DNA of 64,000 nt from Variovorax paradoxus (GTDB lineage: Bacteria; Pseudomonadota; Gammaproteobacteria; Burkholderiales; Burkholderiaceae_C). The position numbers and the translations under genes are program-made. A model generated the notes under the pieces. That model was not told the DNA's origin. It did no database searches and worked only from the letters and a program-made list of their open reading frames with translations. Below, in pieces: positions 25,139 through 32,415 of this stretch (the stretch's first letter is position 1; each line of letters opens with the position of its first letter). The stretch covers positions 3,718,001 to 3,782,000 of the forward strand of contig NZ_CP102931.1 of the NCBI RefSeq assembly GCF_024734665.1. The letters run 5' to 3'.

Positions 25139-25215
25139 AAGCTCCTCCATTGGCAGAATCATAGAGTGCATCAACTTTTATCCCATCGATCGTCAACGAG
25201 TCTGGTGCTCGCCCC

Positions 25216-25755
25216 TTAGCTAGCACTAGCGACCATGTTTTTGACATCCAAATAGCCGGCGATCTGCTTCATCGCCTCCGGCCCGGCCATCGCCTGGTGC
25301 TTCTCCATGTGGGCAACGAGCCAATCGGTGATCTCCGCGTGCTCCTTGAAGAGCTTGGCCAACGAAGTGCGCCCGGTGCCCTTGCAGGGCTTGCACTTCA
25401 CGCCGAGCGTAGTGCTACCCGGGATGACCGTGGCCCCGTGACCGCCGCAGTTGTCACAGGTCGGATTCCGATGCCACGCAACGCAGCCTTGAGCCAGATC
25501 GTAGGCCTGCACCCGGTTGAGCTTCACCTTCATCGCCCTCGCCTGCCGCCATGCGTCGTCGGCCAGGATCTCGACCAGCTCACGCGCCGCGGTGCTGTCA
25601 CCCAGGAACAGCCGCTGCAGCGCCACGGCCAAGGGAAACTCACGGGCAGCGAGCCCCATCGCTCCCAGCACGTCCGAGTCTGAGCGGGTCGTGCGCTCGT
25701 TGATCTCCAGGTTCGTCGAACGAACTGCGCTGGCGTAGCGCTCGATCACGTTCAT
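25216..25755 (-). CDS. Zinc-finger protein, putative late antiterminator (Q-like)
   Basis: 179 residues. A DnaJ-like zinc centre is clear: TCDNCGGHGATV and KCKPCKGTGRTS (about 102-130), flanked by helices. Many lambdoid Q proteins carry such a CxxC pair and lie last in the early operon, as this one does, before the late genes with their internal terminators. The call is by context and metal site; Q proteins are too variable for a secure identification. Confidence 0.6.
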   Translation of the reverse strand: MNVIERYASAVRSTNLEINERTTRSDSDVLGAMGLAAREFPLAVALQRLFLGDSTAARELVEILADDAWRQARAMKVKLNRVQAYDLAQGCVAWHRNPTCDNCGGHGATVIPGSTTLGVKCKPCKGTGRTSLAKLFKEHAEITDWLVAHMEKHQAMAGPEAMKQIAGYLDVKNMVASAS

Positions 25756-26006
25756 GCACGGCCTTTCAAGCTATCGCCGATCCGTGCCGCCAGGTTGCGC
25801 CTGCTGCTGTCAATCGACGGTCGTCCTGTCGCGTCCTCCATGCGGCGCAGCAACTCCTTCAGCTCGGCGTCCGTGGCCTGCCCGCGCTTCTTGAGCATCT
25901 GGGCAAAGCCGGCGATCACCTCTGCCGTAGCAGCCCGGTGCGCGTTCATGGTGTCGGCGAAGAAGTCCGACGCCTTCAGGTACTGCTCGAATTCCTTCAT
26001 GCTCAT
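25752..26006 (-). CDS. Small helical early protein
   Basis: 84 residues, helical throughout (MKEFEQYLKASDFFADTMNA; DAELKELLRRMEDATGRPSI) with a basic tail. AGGAGG lies seven bases before the ATG. It is coupled by ATGA to the Q-like gene. Not recognised. Confidence 0.7.
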   Translation of the reverse strand: MSMKEFEQYLKASDFFADTMNAHRAATAEVIAGFAQMLKKRGQATDAELKELLRRMEDATGRPSIDSSRRNLAARIGDSLKGRA

Positions 26007-26045
26007 TGGGGAACCTCCTGATCTTGGGTTAGATATTCCGATTGG

Positions 26046-27749
26046 TCATCCGCGCGTCCGGGCGTAGGGCCCAGTGCTTTCGACGTAGTTGCCCGTGAGC
26101 CGCAGGTACTGCAGCTTCACCAGCCCCACGCGGCCCACCGACTTCTTCCGAATCTTCTGAACGTGGATCTCCACGAAGTCGGTCTGAGTGGTCTGATCCC
26201 TCCACACCGTGACGCAGTTGTCCGCCTTGTTGCGCCAGTGCGCGGAGCCCGCCACGTCGTAGGGCGTGGGCACTGGATAGCCGCCATCGGTCTTTTTCTC
26301 CAACTTGGTCGGGTGCGCGACGATCCAGAGGTGGACGCCATGCGAGCGCGCAAACGCACGGAATTTCGACAAGCTCTGGCTGATGTATTCCGTCTCGCTC
26401 ATGCCGCCCGGCCGGGTGTGGTCGATCTCGTTCCAGGGATCGAGCAGCACACCTTGCACCCCATGTCGCTTGACGATGGAGCGCAGGCGCTCAATCAAGG
26501 CATCGACGGTTGGCAGCTCCGGCAGGATGAAAACGAAGTGCTGGTCCAGGAAGTCGATCGCATCGTCTTTGTCCTTCGGCGTCATGCGTTCGGTGGGACC
26601 GTCCGCGAACGGCTTGTCCATGTACTTCTCGGCCAGCTTCGACAGGTGGTATTCCGTCGGTTGGTTCTCCGGCGAGAACACCGCGAACCGCCAGCCGTGC
26701 TGGTGTGCGAGTTGCACCATGAGCGCGTCCAGCCACTCGGATTTGCCGTGCCCAGGAATGCCTGTCACCAGCGTCCACTCGCCAGGCATGACCGTGTAGC
26801 ACTCGTCCACGCTGTACCAGCCCGTGCGCAGGCCCTTGGGCATGCCGAAGCGATAGAGACGATCCATGCTCTCCCTGAACTCGCGCACGGTGTGCTCGCC
26901 TTCGACTGGAACCCATGTCGCCGCGTCGATGCACTCGCGTAGCGTGATGGCACCGTAGATCGCCAGCACGTCGTTCGCGTCCTTGCAACCCTCTGGCCAG
27001 CGCACCACCATGCATGAGTCACGGCCAAGGCGGCGCAGCAGCTCGTCCTCGAGACGCACGCCCGGCTCGTCGTTATCCACCGCGATGATGTGGACCTTCG
27101 CGCGCTCGAGCTCCGGTGCGTCGAGAAAGTCGAATTTGCTGGAGTAGTTCTTGGTGTTCGGCGTCGGCGCACCGTCAGGCACGCTGACGCAGGATGCGAA
27201 GCCGGCCACCTCCACCGAGAGCTTGTCCATCTCACCCTCGACCCAGATCAGCTTTTCGCCGATGTCGTTCAGGCCGTACAGCACTCGCTCGGCGCCCGCC
27301 TCCATGCGGAACAACTTGTCCTTGGTCCGGTACTTGACGTTGATGACCTCCTCGCCGCGGTAGTACGGGAACATCACCGCGCCACGCCGCTCTTCGACCT
27401 GGGGGATATAGGCCGTCCCGGACCCGACGCGATTGCGCCGCAGCACCTCCTGCGTGATGCCGCGCCCTGCGAACCACTTCAGCGCCTCATCCGACAGTTC
27501 GGTGTTGTTCGCGATGTACGCAGGCCGGCGCCAGGTCTTGACGATGACCGGCCGTTGCTGCTCACCGCTGCCCAGGCCGCCCGACCAGCCGCAGTGGTGG
27601 CACGTCCAAACGCCCTTGTCGATGTTCACCGACAAGCACCGCGCCCGCTTGTTGCGCCGGGCTTCGGAGCACTTCGGGCAGGTCGTGTCCTCTTCGCCCG
27701 AGGCGTGGCGCACCTCGATGCCGAAGTCGAGAAAAGTCTTCTGCGTCAC
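26046..27749 (-). CDS. DNA primase-helicase (T7 gp4-type)
   Basis: 567 residues. Zinc ribbon at about 20-52 (CPKC and CHHCGWSGG), primase core with TOPRIM motifs (LIWVEGEMDKLSV; IIAVDNDEPGVRLEDEL; GCKDANDVL), and a RecA-like helicase: Walker A GIPGHGKSEW (about 325), H1a/H2 region VFSPENQP, Walker B GVLLDPWNEID, H3 LWIVAHPTK. It would prime and unwind phage DNA. The start is GTG, overlapping the stop of the DUF1376 gene (GTGA). Confidence 0.92.
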   Translation of the reverse strand: MTQKTFLDFGIEVRHASGEEDTTCPKCSEARRNKRARCLSVNIDKGVWTCHHCGWSGGLGSGEQQRPVIVKTWRRPAYIANNTELSDEALKWFAGRGITQEVLRRNRVGSGTAYIPQVEERRGAVMFPYYRGEEVINVKYRTKDKLFRMEAGAERVLYGLNDIGEKLIWVEGEMDKLSVEVAGFASCVSVPDGAPTPNTKNYSSKFDFLDAPELERAKVHIIAVDNDEPGVRLEDELLRRLGRDSCMVVRWPEGCKDANDVLAIYGAITLRECIDAATWVPVEGEHTVREFRESMDRLYRFGMPKGLRTGWYSVDECYTVMPGEWTLVTGIPGHGKSEWLDALMVQLAHQHGWRFAVFSPENQPTEYHLSKLAEKYMDKPFADGPTERMTPKDKDDAIDFLDQHFVFILPELPTVDALIERLRSIVKRHGVQGVLLDPWNEIDHTRPGGMSETEYISQSLSKFRAFARSHGVHLWIVAHPTKLEKKTDGGYPVPTPYDVAGSAHWRNKADNCVTVWRDQTTQTDFVEIHVQKIRKKSVGRVGLVKLQYLRLTGNYVESTGPYARTRG

Positions 27750-28642
27750 AGCACCACCGCCTGATTTCCGCTCGCCGCAGCAAGGACATCCCCGTCTTCC
27801 GCGCCCTCCCATCGCCGGTTTCGGATGTAAACCAGCGGCGCCGGGATGTATTCCCCGCCGTCCTTGGTCCAGTCTCGGGAAGCCTTCATCCGCTCAATGT
27901 GTCCAATGATCGCGTCAGCGAGCTCTTCGCAATCGTGCTTGCGCCAGAGCTTCAGGCATTCGCCCTTCTCGCCCTTGCGGTGGTGCTTCGGCCAGGCCTC
28001 CCACATGCGAACGAAGCCCGGCGGGAACTCGGGTTTGGGGGGCCTGCCCCCCGTATCTGTATCTTCTTTATTCTGGGTAGTGGGTAGTGGGAGTTGGGAA
28101 GTGGTGTCTGGTGTCTGGGTAGCCGTGACAGGCGTTGCAGGTGCCGTGACAGCTCCCGTGACCTCGAACGTTTCAGGTGCCGTGACAGGTGTTGCAGGTG
28201 CCGTTGCCGGCAACGCTGCCACCAACGCTCTGAGTTCCTTGATGCCAGTGTTCCAAGCGGCATGCCTACCGGCATTGGTCAGCGCCGCGAACAGCGTGGC
28301 GCGCTCTTGGCGATGCCGCTCGGTGCGCGCGTCCTCATTGGCCTTCTTGGCGACTCGCTCGGGCTCACCGGCCAGATACCGCGCGATTTCGTCGTCGCAA
28401 CGATCCTGGTGCCAGCCGTCGTCGCGTAGATCGAAGAACTCCGACAGCACGGCCTCGACGGCCGCCTTCTCCTCTTTCGACTTCGCGACGATCAGGCGCT
28501 GCACCTTCTCGATTTCGACCGGCAATGGTTTCTCGCTCGCGTAGTACTTGCGCAGAAGGCGCGTGTACACGCCGTCCTCGAGGATGCTCAGATGTTGTGT
28601 GGCCTCAGCGTAGTCGCCGATGTGAAGCTCAAAGTAGTTCAA
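27746..28642 (-). CDS. DUF1376 replication protein (YdaU-like)
   Basis: 298 residues. N-terminal DUF1376: NYFELHIGDYAEATQHLSIL, YTRLLRKYYASEKPLP, winged-helix-like. A Thr/Pro/Ala linker (about 150-200) built from short repeats follows, then a C-terminal domain (FVRMWEAWPKHHRKGEKGEC; YIPAPLVYIRNRRWEG) common to phage replisome organisers or loaders. The TTG start aligns with the family start MNYYEL and overlaps the previous stop as TTGA; an ATG at 28675 is the alternative. It lies before the primase-helicase and probably recruits it. Confidence 0.85.
   Translation of the reverse strand: MNYFELHIGDYAEATQHLSILEDGVYTRLLRKYYASEKPLPVEIEKVQRLIVAKSKEEKAAVEAVLSEFFDLRDDGWHQDRCDDEIARYLAGEPERVAKKANEDARTERHRQERATLFAALTNAGRHAAWNTGIKELRALVAALPATAPATPVTAPETFEVTGAVTAPATPVTATQTPDTTSQLPLPTTQNKEDTDTGGRPPKPEFPPGFVRMWEAWPKHHRKGEKGECLKLWRKHDCEELADAIIGHIERMKASRDWTKDGGEYIPAPLVYIRNRRWEGAEDGDVLAAASGNQAVVL
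28122..28204 (+). repeat. 26-bp direct repeat in the linker of the DUF1376 gene
   Basis: Two copies of a 26-base unit beginning GCCGTGACAGGYGTTGCAGG start at 28122 and 28179 with one mismatch. Next to them are shorter repeats (GGTGTCTG twice). They encode the Thr/Pro/Ala linker, so repeat number could change linker length. Confidence 0.8.
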
Positions 28643-28758
28643 CGCCAGGCCCGTCCTTCGTGAGCCATGCACCACAACGCGCTCGACCAGGAGCGGTGGA
28701 TGCGGAGGTAGTAGATGAAGTGCGCGATATAGATCACGCGGTTTGTAGCGCGGCGCAT
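28639..28758 (-). CDS. Small basic protein coupled between CII-like gene and DUF1376 gene
   Basis: 39 residues, rich in Arg, Tyr, Ile and Trp (RVIYIAHFIYYLRIHRSWSS). GGGAGG lies four bases before the ATG, which overlaps the CII-like stop (TGATG); its stop overlaps the TTG of the next gene. This tight coupling supports a real gene. Function unknown. Confidence 0.72.
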   Translation of the reverse strand: MRRATNRVIYIAHFIYYLRIHRSWSSALWCMAHEGRAWR

Positions 28759-29066
28759 CAGTCCTCCCATTCCAGGCTTCGGACCGACTGCAGCGATGAC
28801 ATGTGCTGACGCGCGAGGGTCAGGACGGCATCGATGTATGTTGGGTCGAAGCACCGGGCATCACTCGACACGACGCGCAGTCCCGCATGGGCCAGTACCA
28901 GCGCGAGCTTTTCAAGGTGATCGGACAACAGCCGCGAAAGCGTGCTCTCGGGCATACCGATCGCCGTGGCAATGGCCGTCTGCTTCGTCTCCCGCTGGGT
29001 GGCCTTGAGCACCGTCGAGACAATCTTCTGGGCCAATTCCGCGGGGCTGTGTGTGCTCTCGCTCAT
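28758..29066 (-). CDS. cII: CII-like transcriptional activator
   Basis: 102 residues. The segment IVSTVLKATQRETKQTAIAT followed by AIGMPESTLSRLLSDHLEKLALVLAHAGLRVV is the lambda CII helix-turn-helix and tetramer helix pattern. GGAAGG precedes the ATG. It lies at the head of the replication genes, as in lambda, and would favour lysogeny. The acidic tail could be a degradation signal. Confidence 0.82.
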   Translation of the reverse strand: MSESTHSPAELAQKIVSTVLKATQRETKQTAIATAIGMPESTLSRLLSDHLEKLALVLAHAGLRVVSSDARCFDPTYIDAVLTLARQHMSSLQSVRSLEWED

Positions 29067-29179
29067 GCAGCACCTTCCAGACTGTTGCAGTGCGGTGCCA
29101 AGTCGTTCCAGAACATCCCGACCGCTGCATGCGGCCTTGCTGGTTCTTGCAGGGGAGCTCTCCGAGACTTCGTTCCCAT
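29063..29179 (-). CDS. Possible small protein before CII-like gene
   Basis: 38 residues (MGTKSRRAPLQEPARPHAAV to NSLEGAA), its stop overlapping the CII-like ATG as ATGA. The ribosome binding site (GAGG two bases away) is poorly placed. The frame is open further upstream but there looks non-coding. Confidence 0.3.
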   Translation of the reverse strand: MGTKSRRAPLQEPARPHAAVGMFWNDLAPHCNSLEGAA

Positions 29180-29434
29180 GACCTCACACATCGCCCCAAG
29201 ACGAGTTCCGGCCCACGATCCGGACCTGATCCACCAAAGCACGCGAACCAGCATCGCGACTAATGCGGATCCGAGCGGCCTGATGCCGGCGCGCATCACA
29301 TTGCGCACGTCGAAGCTTGAGATCCGATGGATCGATGGCGACGTCGTTCTGCGGTTCAGCGCAACCGTCGTGGACGTGACGCCAAGCAGCAGTTCACGGT
29401 CGGCCCGGAGACCCTGGTGAATTGGTGCCCGCCA

Positions 29435-29479
29435 CCTCGCGGGGTAGAGTCCGAGCACCACACTACGGACCCCGCGAGG
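29435..29479 (+). promoter_or_regulatory. Inverted repeat before the accessory gene at 29490
   Basis: CCTCGCGGGGT (29435-29445) is perfectly complementary to ACCCCGCGAGG (29469-29479), with a 23-base loop. The right arm runs into the ribosome binding region, 10 bases before the ATG. The next gene has the same arrangement, so it is likely a shared regulatory hairpin or operator. Confidence 0.65.
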
Positions 29480-29489
29480 GGCAGACAAA

Positions 29490-29807
29490 ATGTCCAACGA
29501 AGAACTCGAGAAGCACGTCATGTCGCTCTTCGGCCTATCGGAGCAGACCTCGAAGAACGCGCTTGCGGCCGAAACCCGATTGCAGGCTCTGACAACGTTG
29601 GTCATCGGCGTGCTCCGAGCAGTCTCGCAAGAGCCGCGAATAGCCGCCGTTGTGGCCGAGCAGATTTCGATCGCGGCGGACAGGGCATACGAGCGGAACC
29701 TTGCAGATCCTGTCTCGGACGAGTTTCTGCAGCAGCGCGATGCAGCGCTCCTAACGATGATCCCGACACCAATGCGACCACTTGTGAAGCTGCCAACGCA
29801 GTCTTGA
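29490..29807 (+). CDS. Small helical accessory protein
   Basis: 105 residues, helical and acidic at the start (SNEELEKHVMSLFGLSEQTS) with a long Ala/Val helix (IAAVVAEQISIAADRAYERN). GAGGGG precedes the ATG. It runs opposite to the early operon in which it lies, between the CII-like and Cro-like genes, so it is probably a moron. Not recognised. Confidence 0.65.
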   Translation: MSNEELEKHVMSLFGLSEQTSKNALAAETRLQALTTLVIGVLRAVSQEPRIAAVVAEQISIAADRAYERNLADPVSDEFLQQRDAALLTMIPTPMRPLVKLPTQS

Positions 29808-29931
29808 CGCGGGATTCGAGGCTGGCTGGATGCGTCGCGTGCATCAGCTTCACGGCGCGCGTGCGCGGGCCGTTCTTGCGGGTGCTACGCATGGCGCGCC
29901 TCCCACGTTCTGGTGACGGCCATGAAAGGCA

Positions 29932-29975
29932 CCCCGTGCGAAGATGGTTTTTCCACAACTTCACTTCGCACGGGG
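29932..29975 (+). promoter_or_regulatory. 12-bp inverted repeat covering the RBS of the Cas2-like gene
   Basis: CCCCGTGCGAAG (29932-29943) pairs perfectly with CTTCGCACGGGG (29964-29975) around a 20-base loop. The right arm contains the G-rich ribosome binding sequence of the gene starting at 29982, so in mRNA it would hide the site; as DNA it could be an operator. Confidence 0.7.
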
Positions 29976-29981
29976 GCCTCC

Positions 29982-30257
29982 ATGAGCAACCTCTTGTTTG
30001 GCTACGACCTGAACAAGGCGGGCCAGGACTACGCCGGCTTGATCGCCGACATCAAGCAAACCTTCCCCACTTACTGGCATTGCTTGGACTCCACGTGGAT
30101 CGTGTCCACCGACTGGACACCCGTGCAGTTGCGCGACTGGCTCTGGTCTCGCATGGATTCCAACGACGAAGTGTTCGTGGTGGACATCACGGGCAAACCC
30201 GCTGCCTGGGCAGGATTCAACGACAACTGCAATTCCTGGCTGAAGAGCGTCCTGTAG
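29982..30257 (+). CDS. Cas2/VapD-fold (SinR-like) small protein
   Basis: 91 residues. The pattern LLFGYDLNKAGQDYAGLIAD, WHCLDSTWIVSTDWTPVQLRD, EVFVVDITGKPAAWAGF is that of proteins annotated SinR family, a ferredoxin-like fold related to Cas2 and VapD ribonucleases. No other CRISPR component is near, so it is not a CRISPR adaptation gene. It could be a toxin or a nucleic-acid-binding accessory protein. It converges on and overlaps a minus-strand early ORF. Confidence 0.72.
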   Translation: MSNLLFGYDLNKAGQDYAGLIADIKQTFPTYWHCLDSTWIVSTDWTPVQLRDWLWSRMDSNDEVFVVDITGKPAAWAGFNDNCNSWLKSVL

Positions 30258-30391
30258 CTTTCTCCGTCACATTCAATCTGCGTTGCGTTCAAGAGCGCGA
30301 ACGGAATCCCGTTGCGCTTGCAGATCGTCCCGGCCGGCAAGACGAAGACCTCGGGCCTGTCGCCCGGAAAGAGTTCGCTGGTGCGGGGCAT
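30071..30391 (-). CDS. Early protein after Cro, probably with a non-native C-terminus
   Basis: 106 residues, starting four bases after the Cro-like stop with GGGAG eight bases upstream. Residues 1-65 (RPEVFVLPAGTICKRNGIPF) look like an authentic small phage protein. The last 40 residues, antisense to the Cas2-like gene, look random in composition. The simplest reading is an early gene whose end was replaced when the plus-strand moron entered. Confidence 0.55.
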   Translation of the reverse strand: MPRTSELFPGDRPEVFVLPAGTICKRNGIPFALLNATQIECDGESYRTLFSQELQLSLNPAQAAGLPVMSTTNTSSLESMRDQSQSRNCTGVQSVDTIHVESKQCQ

Positions 30392-30394
30392 CGG

Positions 30395-30601
30395 TCAGGC
30401 TCCCGCAGGTTCGGACGGATGCGTCAACACTGCGTGCAAGCTGCGCAGCGTCTGATACCCGGGGTTGTCAATGTGGTTGTTGAAGAACTTCGACAACCAG
30501 GAGTAGCTGATACCTGATTGCGATGCGATCAACTGCCATTCGCCCTTCCGAGAGCCCAGCAGTTCGCGCACTTCGACGTCCAAAGGTTGTGGTGTGCTCA
30601 T
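30395..30601 (-). CDS. Cro-like HTH regulator
   Basis: 68 residues. Helix-turn-helix at about 20-45: WQLIASQSGISYSWLSKFFN, followed by a short helix and tail. It is divergent from the CI-like gene across the operators and heads the early leftward operon, the Cro position. No Shine-Dalgarno is present and the -10 box TATGTT lies seven bases before the ATG, so the message would be leaderless. Confidence 0.75.
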   Translation of the reverse strand: MSTPQPLDVEVRELLGSRKGEWQLIASQSGISYSWLSKFFNNHIDNPGYQTLRSLHAVLTHPSEPAGA

Positions 30602-30608
30602 GCCCGCA

Positions 30609-30656
30609 AACATAGCAAAACTTTGCTTTGAAAACAAGCAATACTTTGCTCAATCT
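30609..30656. promoter_or_regulatory. Cro/CI operators with divergent promoters
   Basis: Two palindromic sites: AGCAAAACTTTGCT (30614-30627) and AGCAATACTTTGCT (30637-30650), 23 bp apart start to start. Minus-strand promoter: TTGTTT (30637-30632), 17 bp, TATGTT (30614-30609). Plus-strand promoter: TTGAAA (30628-30633), 17 bp, CAATCT (30651-30656), weak -10, as expected for an activatable maintenance promoter. Both sites overlap both promoters. Confidence 0.8.
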
Positions 30657-30675
30657 GCCAGCCAGACTCTCCTCA

Positions 30676-31065
30676 ATGGGAAAAATCTCGATCAATGCTG
30701 TTTTCGCCGCCAACCTGAGGCGGCGCATGGATGCCGCTGGGTTGTCGCAGGTATCACTCGGGAAGCGTGCAGGCGTGGCTCAGCGCTCCGTCGGCAACTA
30801 CCTCAACCCGAAGGAGCGCGAGGCGGGAGCGAAGGGCAAGGAACCTTCAGCCAAGCTCACCGAGATGGCGATGATCGCGGACGCACTCGGCGTCGAGCCG
30901 TGGGAGATGCTGATCCCAGAAGCGTCCGAACGTGATGCCAGCGTTGAGAAGTTCGTGCTAGAACTGAGCGCCCTCTTCCGAGGAATGCCCTCAAAGGCGC
31001 AAGAGGCGTTGCTCGAACAGGCGAGGATTCTTCACAAGGCGACCCGCTCTGAAGAATTGCAATAG
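30676..31065 (+). CDS. CI-like XRE-family repressor
   Basis: 129 residues. HTH at about 10-45 (NLRRRMDAAGLSQVSLGKRA and VAQRSVGNYLNP), linker with KGKE, then a helical C-terminus (VLELSALFRGMPSKAQEALL). There is no LexA-type protease domain, so induction cannot be RecA self-cleavage; an antirepressor is the likely route. Start ATG lacks a Shine-Dalgarno and lies about 13 bases after the predicted transcript start. First gene of a three-gene lysogenic operon. Confidence 0.8.
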   Translation: MGKISINAVFAANLRRRMDAAGLSQVSLGKRAGVAQRSVGNYLNPKEREAGAKGKEPSAKLTEMAMIADALGVEPWEMLIPEASERDASVEKFVLELSALFRGMPSKAQEALLEQARILHKATRSEELQ

Positions 31066-31093
31066 CTCCCTCACCAGCGATTGAAAGTCTAGA

Positions 31094-31873
31094 GTGAGCA
31101 ATCCACTCCACGCAAAAATTGCCGATGCGGTCCACCAAGAGATCGTCCAAGTCCTCACCCCTCTGGGTCACTTCCTAGCGGCGGACGACCCTCAGATCGT
31201 TGCATGGATGGACGCCTTAGAAAAGGCACTTCCAGCCGGGCGCGCGAGCGCCTTTTTGCGCATGGCCGACGTCATGCACTTGACAGGAAATATTGACCAG
31301 GTTGATCGATTCATTACTCGGGCAGAGACCAACGGGATCGACCCTTGGCTCGGAAGGTCGCACAGAGCAGCCATGTACCAAAATCTGGGGTTGTTTAGCC
31401 GAGCGCAATCAGAAGCCCGCCTGGTCTTTTCGGTTCAGTATCAAAATGTCGGCATGGGTCTTCCTCATGCAGTTGGAAATGGTGGGTTCGGTTTCGCGCG
31501 CGAGCTTCTGGAGCAAGCGCGCGTTGCTCAGATCCCGCTAGACCAAGTAGATCAGCTTGATGAAATCGAGCGAATCGCTGATGGAACTCGCGATTTAGGT
31601 GTTCCGGATGAGGCGTTCGCGCGCGTTTTGGACATCGCCGGTGACTTGATGCGGGAACGTGGGCTCCTATGGCTCGACCGAGCACCTCGATTCTCGTTCG
31701 ACGAAGAGATGGGTTGCCCAGGCATCCGTTACCGATTGGAAGTGACTCCTGAAGAGGCGGCCGAGATGGATGCGGAGTTCATTGACCGCGTAGTGGCGGC
31801 CGATCTGGATCGCTTGCCCTTAACGGTCGGCTTCGTGGGCACAGTTGAATCGACTTCCACTGCGGAGGCGTAA
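31094..31873 (+). CDS. Unrecognised 259-residue protein in the lysogeny operon
   Basis: Helical protein with two or more TPR-like helix pairs (about 60-130: HLTGNIDQVDRFITRAETNG, AMYQNLGLFSRAQSEARLVF), then an acidic C-terminal half. The start is GTG, 28 bases after the repressor stop, without a good ribosome binding site. One base separates its stop from the HEPN-like gene, so the two are probably co-translated. GC content is lower than in the late genes. No function known; partner or regulator of the HEPN protein is an inference. Confidence 0.75.
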   Translation: MSNPLHAKIADAVHQEIVQVLTPLGHFLAADDPQIVAWMDALEKALPAGRASAFLRMADVMHLTGNIDQVDRFITRAETNGIDPWLGRSHRAAMYQNLGLFSRAQSEARLVFSVQYQNVGMGLPHAVGNGGFGFARELLEQARVAQIPLDQVDQLDEIERIADGTRDLGVPDEAFARVLDIAGDLMRERGLLWLDRAPRFSFDEEMGCPGIRYRLEVTPEEAAEMDAEFIDRVVAADLDRLPLTVGFVGTVESTSTAEA

Positions 31874-31874
31874 A

Positions 31875-32267
31875 GTGGCAGTTTCACCGGCGGAGCTTCT
31901 CGCTGCTGCAGCGGATCTCACAAGCAAGACTGAAGGCATAGAAGCAAAAGCTCGCGCAGCTATCAGCCGCGTGTATTACGCCGCATATCACGACTGTCTC
32001 GCTTGGCATGCGGCATTGCCAGCCCCGGGGACAGTACCCAGTGATGTAAAAAATCAAGGGGTCCATGTCGAATTCGCCGCGCAGTTGCAGAACCCGGCCT
32101 CATCACTGACTGACGATCAGAAGCGCATTTCGCGAGCCAAGGGTGTCGCTCTTCGCCGACTTCACGGAGACCGCGTCGATGCGGACTACCGACTAAGAAA
32201 GAACATCTCGGCCCATGATGCACGCACCGTCTTGGCTGCCGCGCGCCGCCTCATCACAGCCGTCTAG
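31875..32267 (+). CDS. HEPN-like protein
   Basis: 130 residues. The N-terminal helix pair carries ARAAISRVYYAAYHDCLAWH, the SRxYYAxYH signature of HEPN proteins; the C-terminus RRLHGDRVDADYRLRKNISA with HDARTVLAAARRL is also characteristic. A possible R-x5-H (RKNISAH) may be the RNase motif. GTG start. HEPN proteins are often toxins or RNases of defence and toxin-antitoxin systems; here expressed from the prophage maintenance operon. Confidence 0.75.
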   Translation: MAVSPAELLAAAADLTSKTEGIEAKARAAISRVYYAAYHDCLAWHAALPAPGTVPSDVKNQGVHVEFAAQLQNPASSLTDDQKRISRAKGVALRRLHGDRVDADYRLRKNISAHDARTVLAAARRLITAV

Positions 32268-32284
32268 GCTAGCGGCTCTTCACA

Positions 32285-32310
32285 AGCCCGCTGCGAGCGG
32301 GCTCTTCTTC
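32285..32310 (+). terminator. Terminator of the lysogeny operon
   Basis: AGCCCGCT and AGCGGGCT pair perfectly around GCG, followed by CTTCTTC. It separates the CI operon from the second repressor operon. Confidence 0.7.
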
Positions 32311-32348
32311 GCCGCAATGCTCTGCTGAAGGAGGCGTTCAAATTTTGA

Positions 32349-32390
32349 AGCAAAGTTTTGCTTGAATGATTAGCAAAGTATTGCTATTCT
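32349..32390 (+). promoter_or_regulatory. Second copy of the Cro/CI operator pair, with promoter
   Basis: AGCAAAGTTTTGCT (32349-32362) and AGCAAAGTATTGCT (32372-32385) are exact reverse complements of the two operators at 30614 and 30637, with the same 23-bp spacing. A strong promoter TTGAAT (32362-32367), 17 bp, TATTCT (32385-32390) is overlapped by both. The operon starting at 32416 must respond to the same regulator. Confidence 0.85.
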
Positions 32391-32415
32391 TAAGCCTTCA
32401 TCATGGAGCGACAGA

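Noticed and set aside
28081..28210. CRISPR-like array
   Set aside because: Only two long repeats, inside a coding linker, with no spacers of uniform length.
28803..29420. 205-residue plus-strand frame over the CII-like gene
   Set aside because: Low-quality composition and antisense to a clear HTH gene.
29063..29605. 180-residue minus-strand frame upstream of the CII-like gene
   Set aside because: Ser/Arg-rich and antisense to the gene at 29490; only the last 38 codons are considered possible.
29982..30257. CRISPR adaptation gene cas2
   Set aside because: No cas1, effector or repeats nearby; the SinR/VapD-like branch is more likely.
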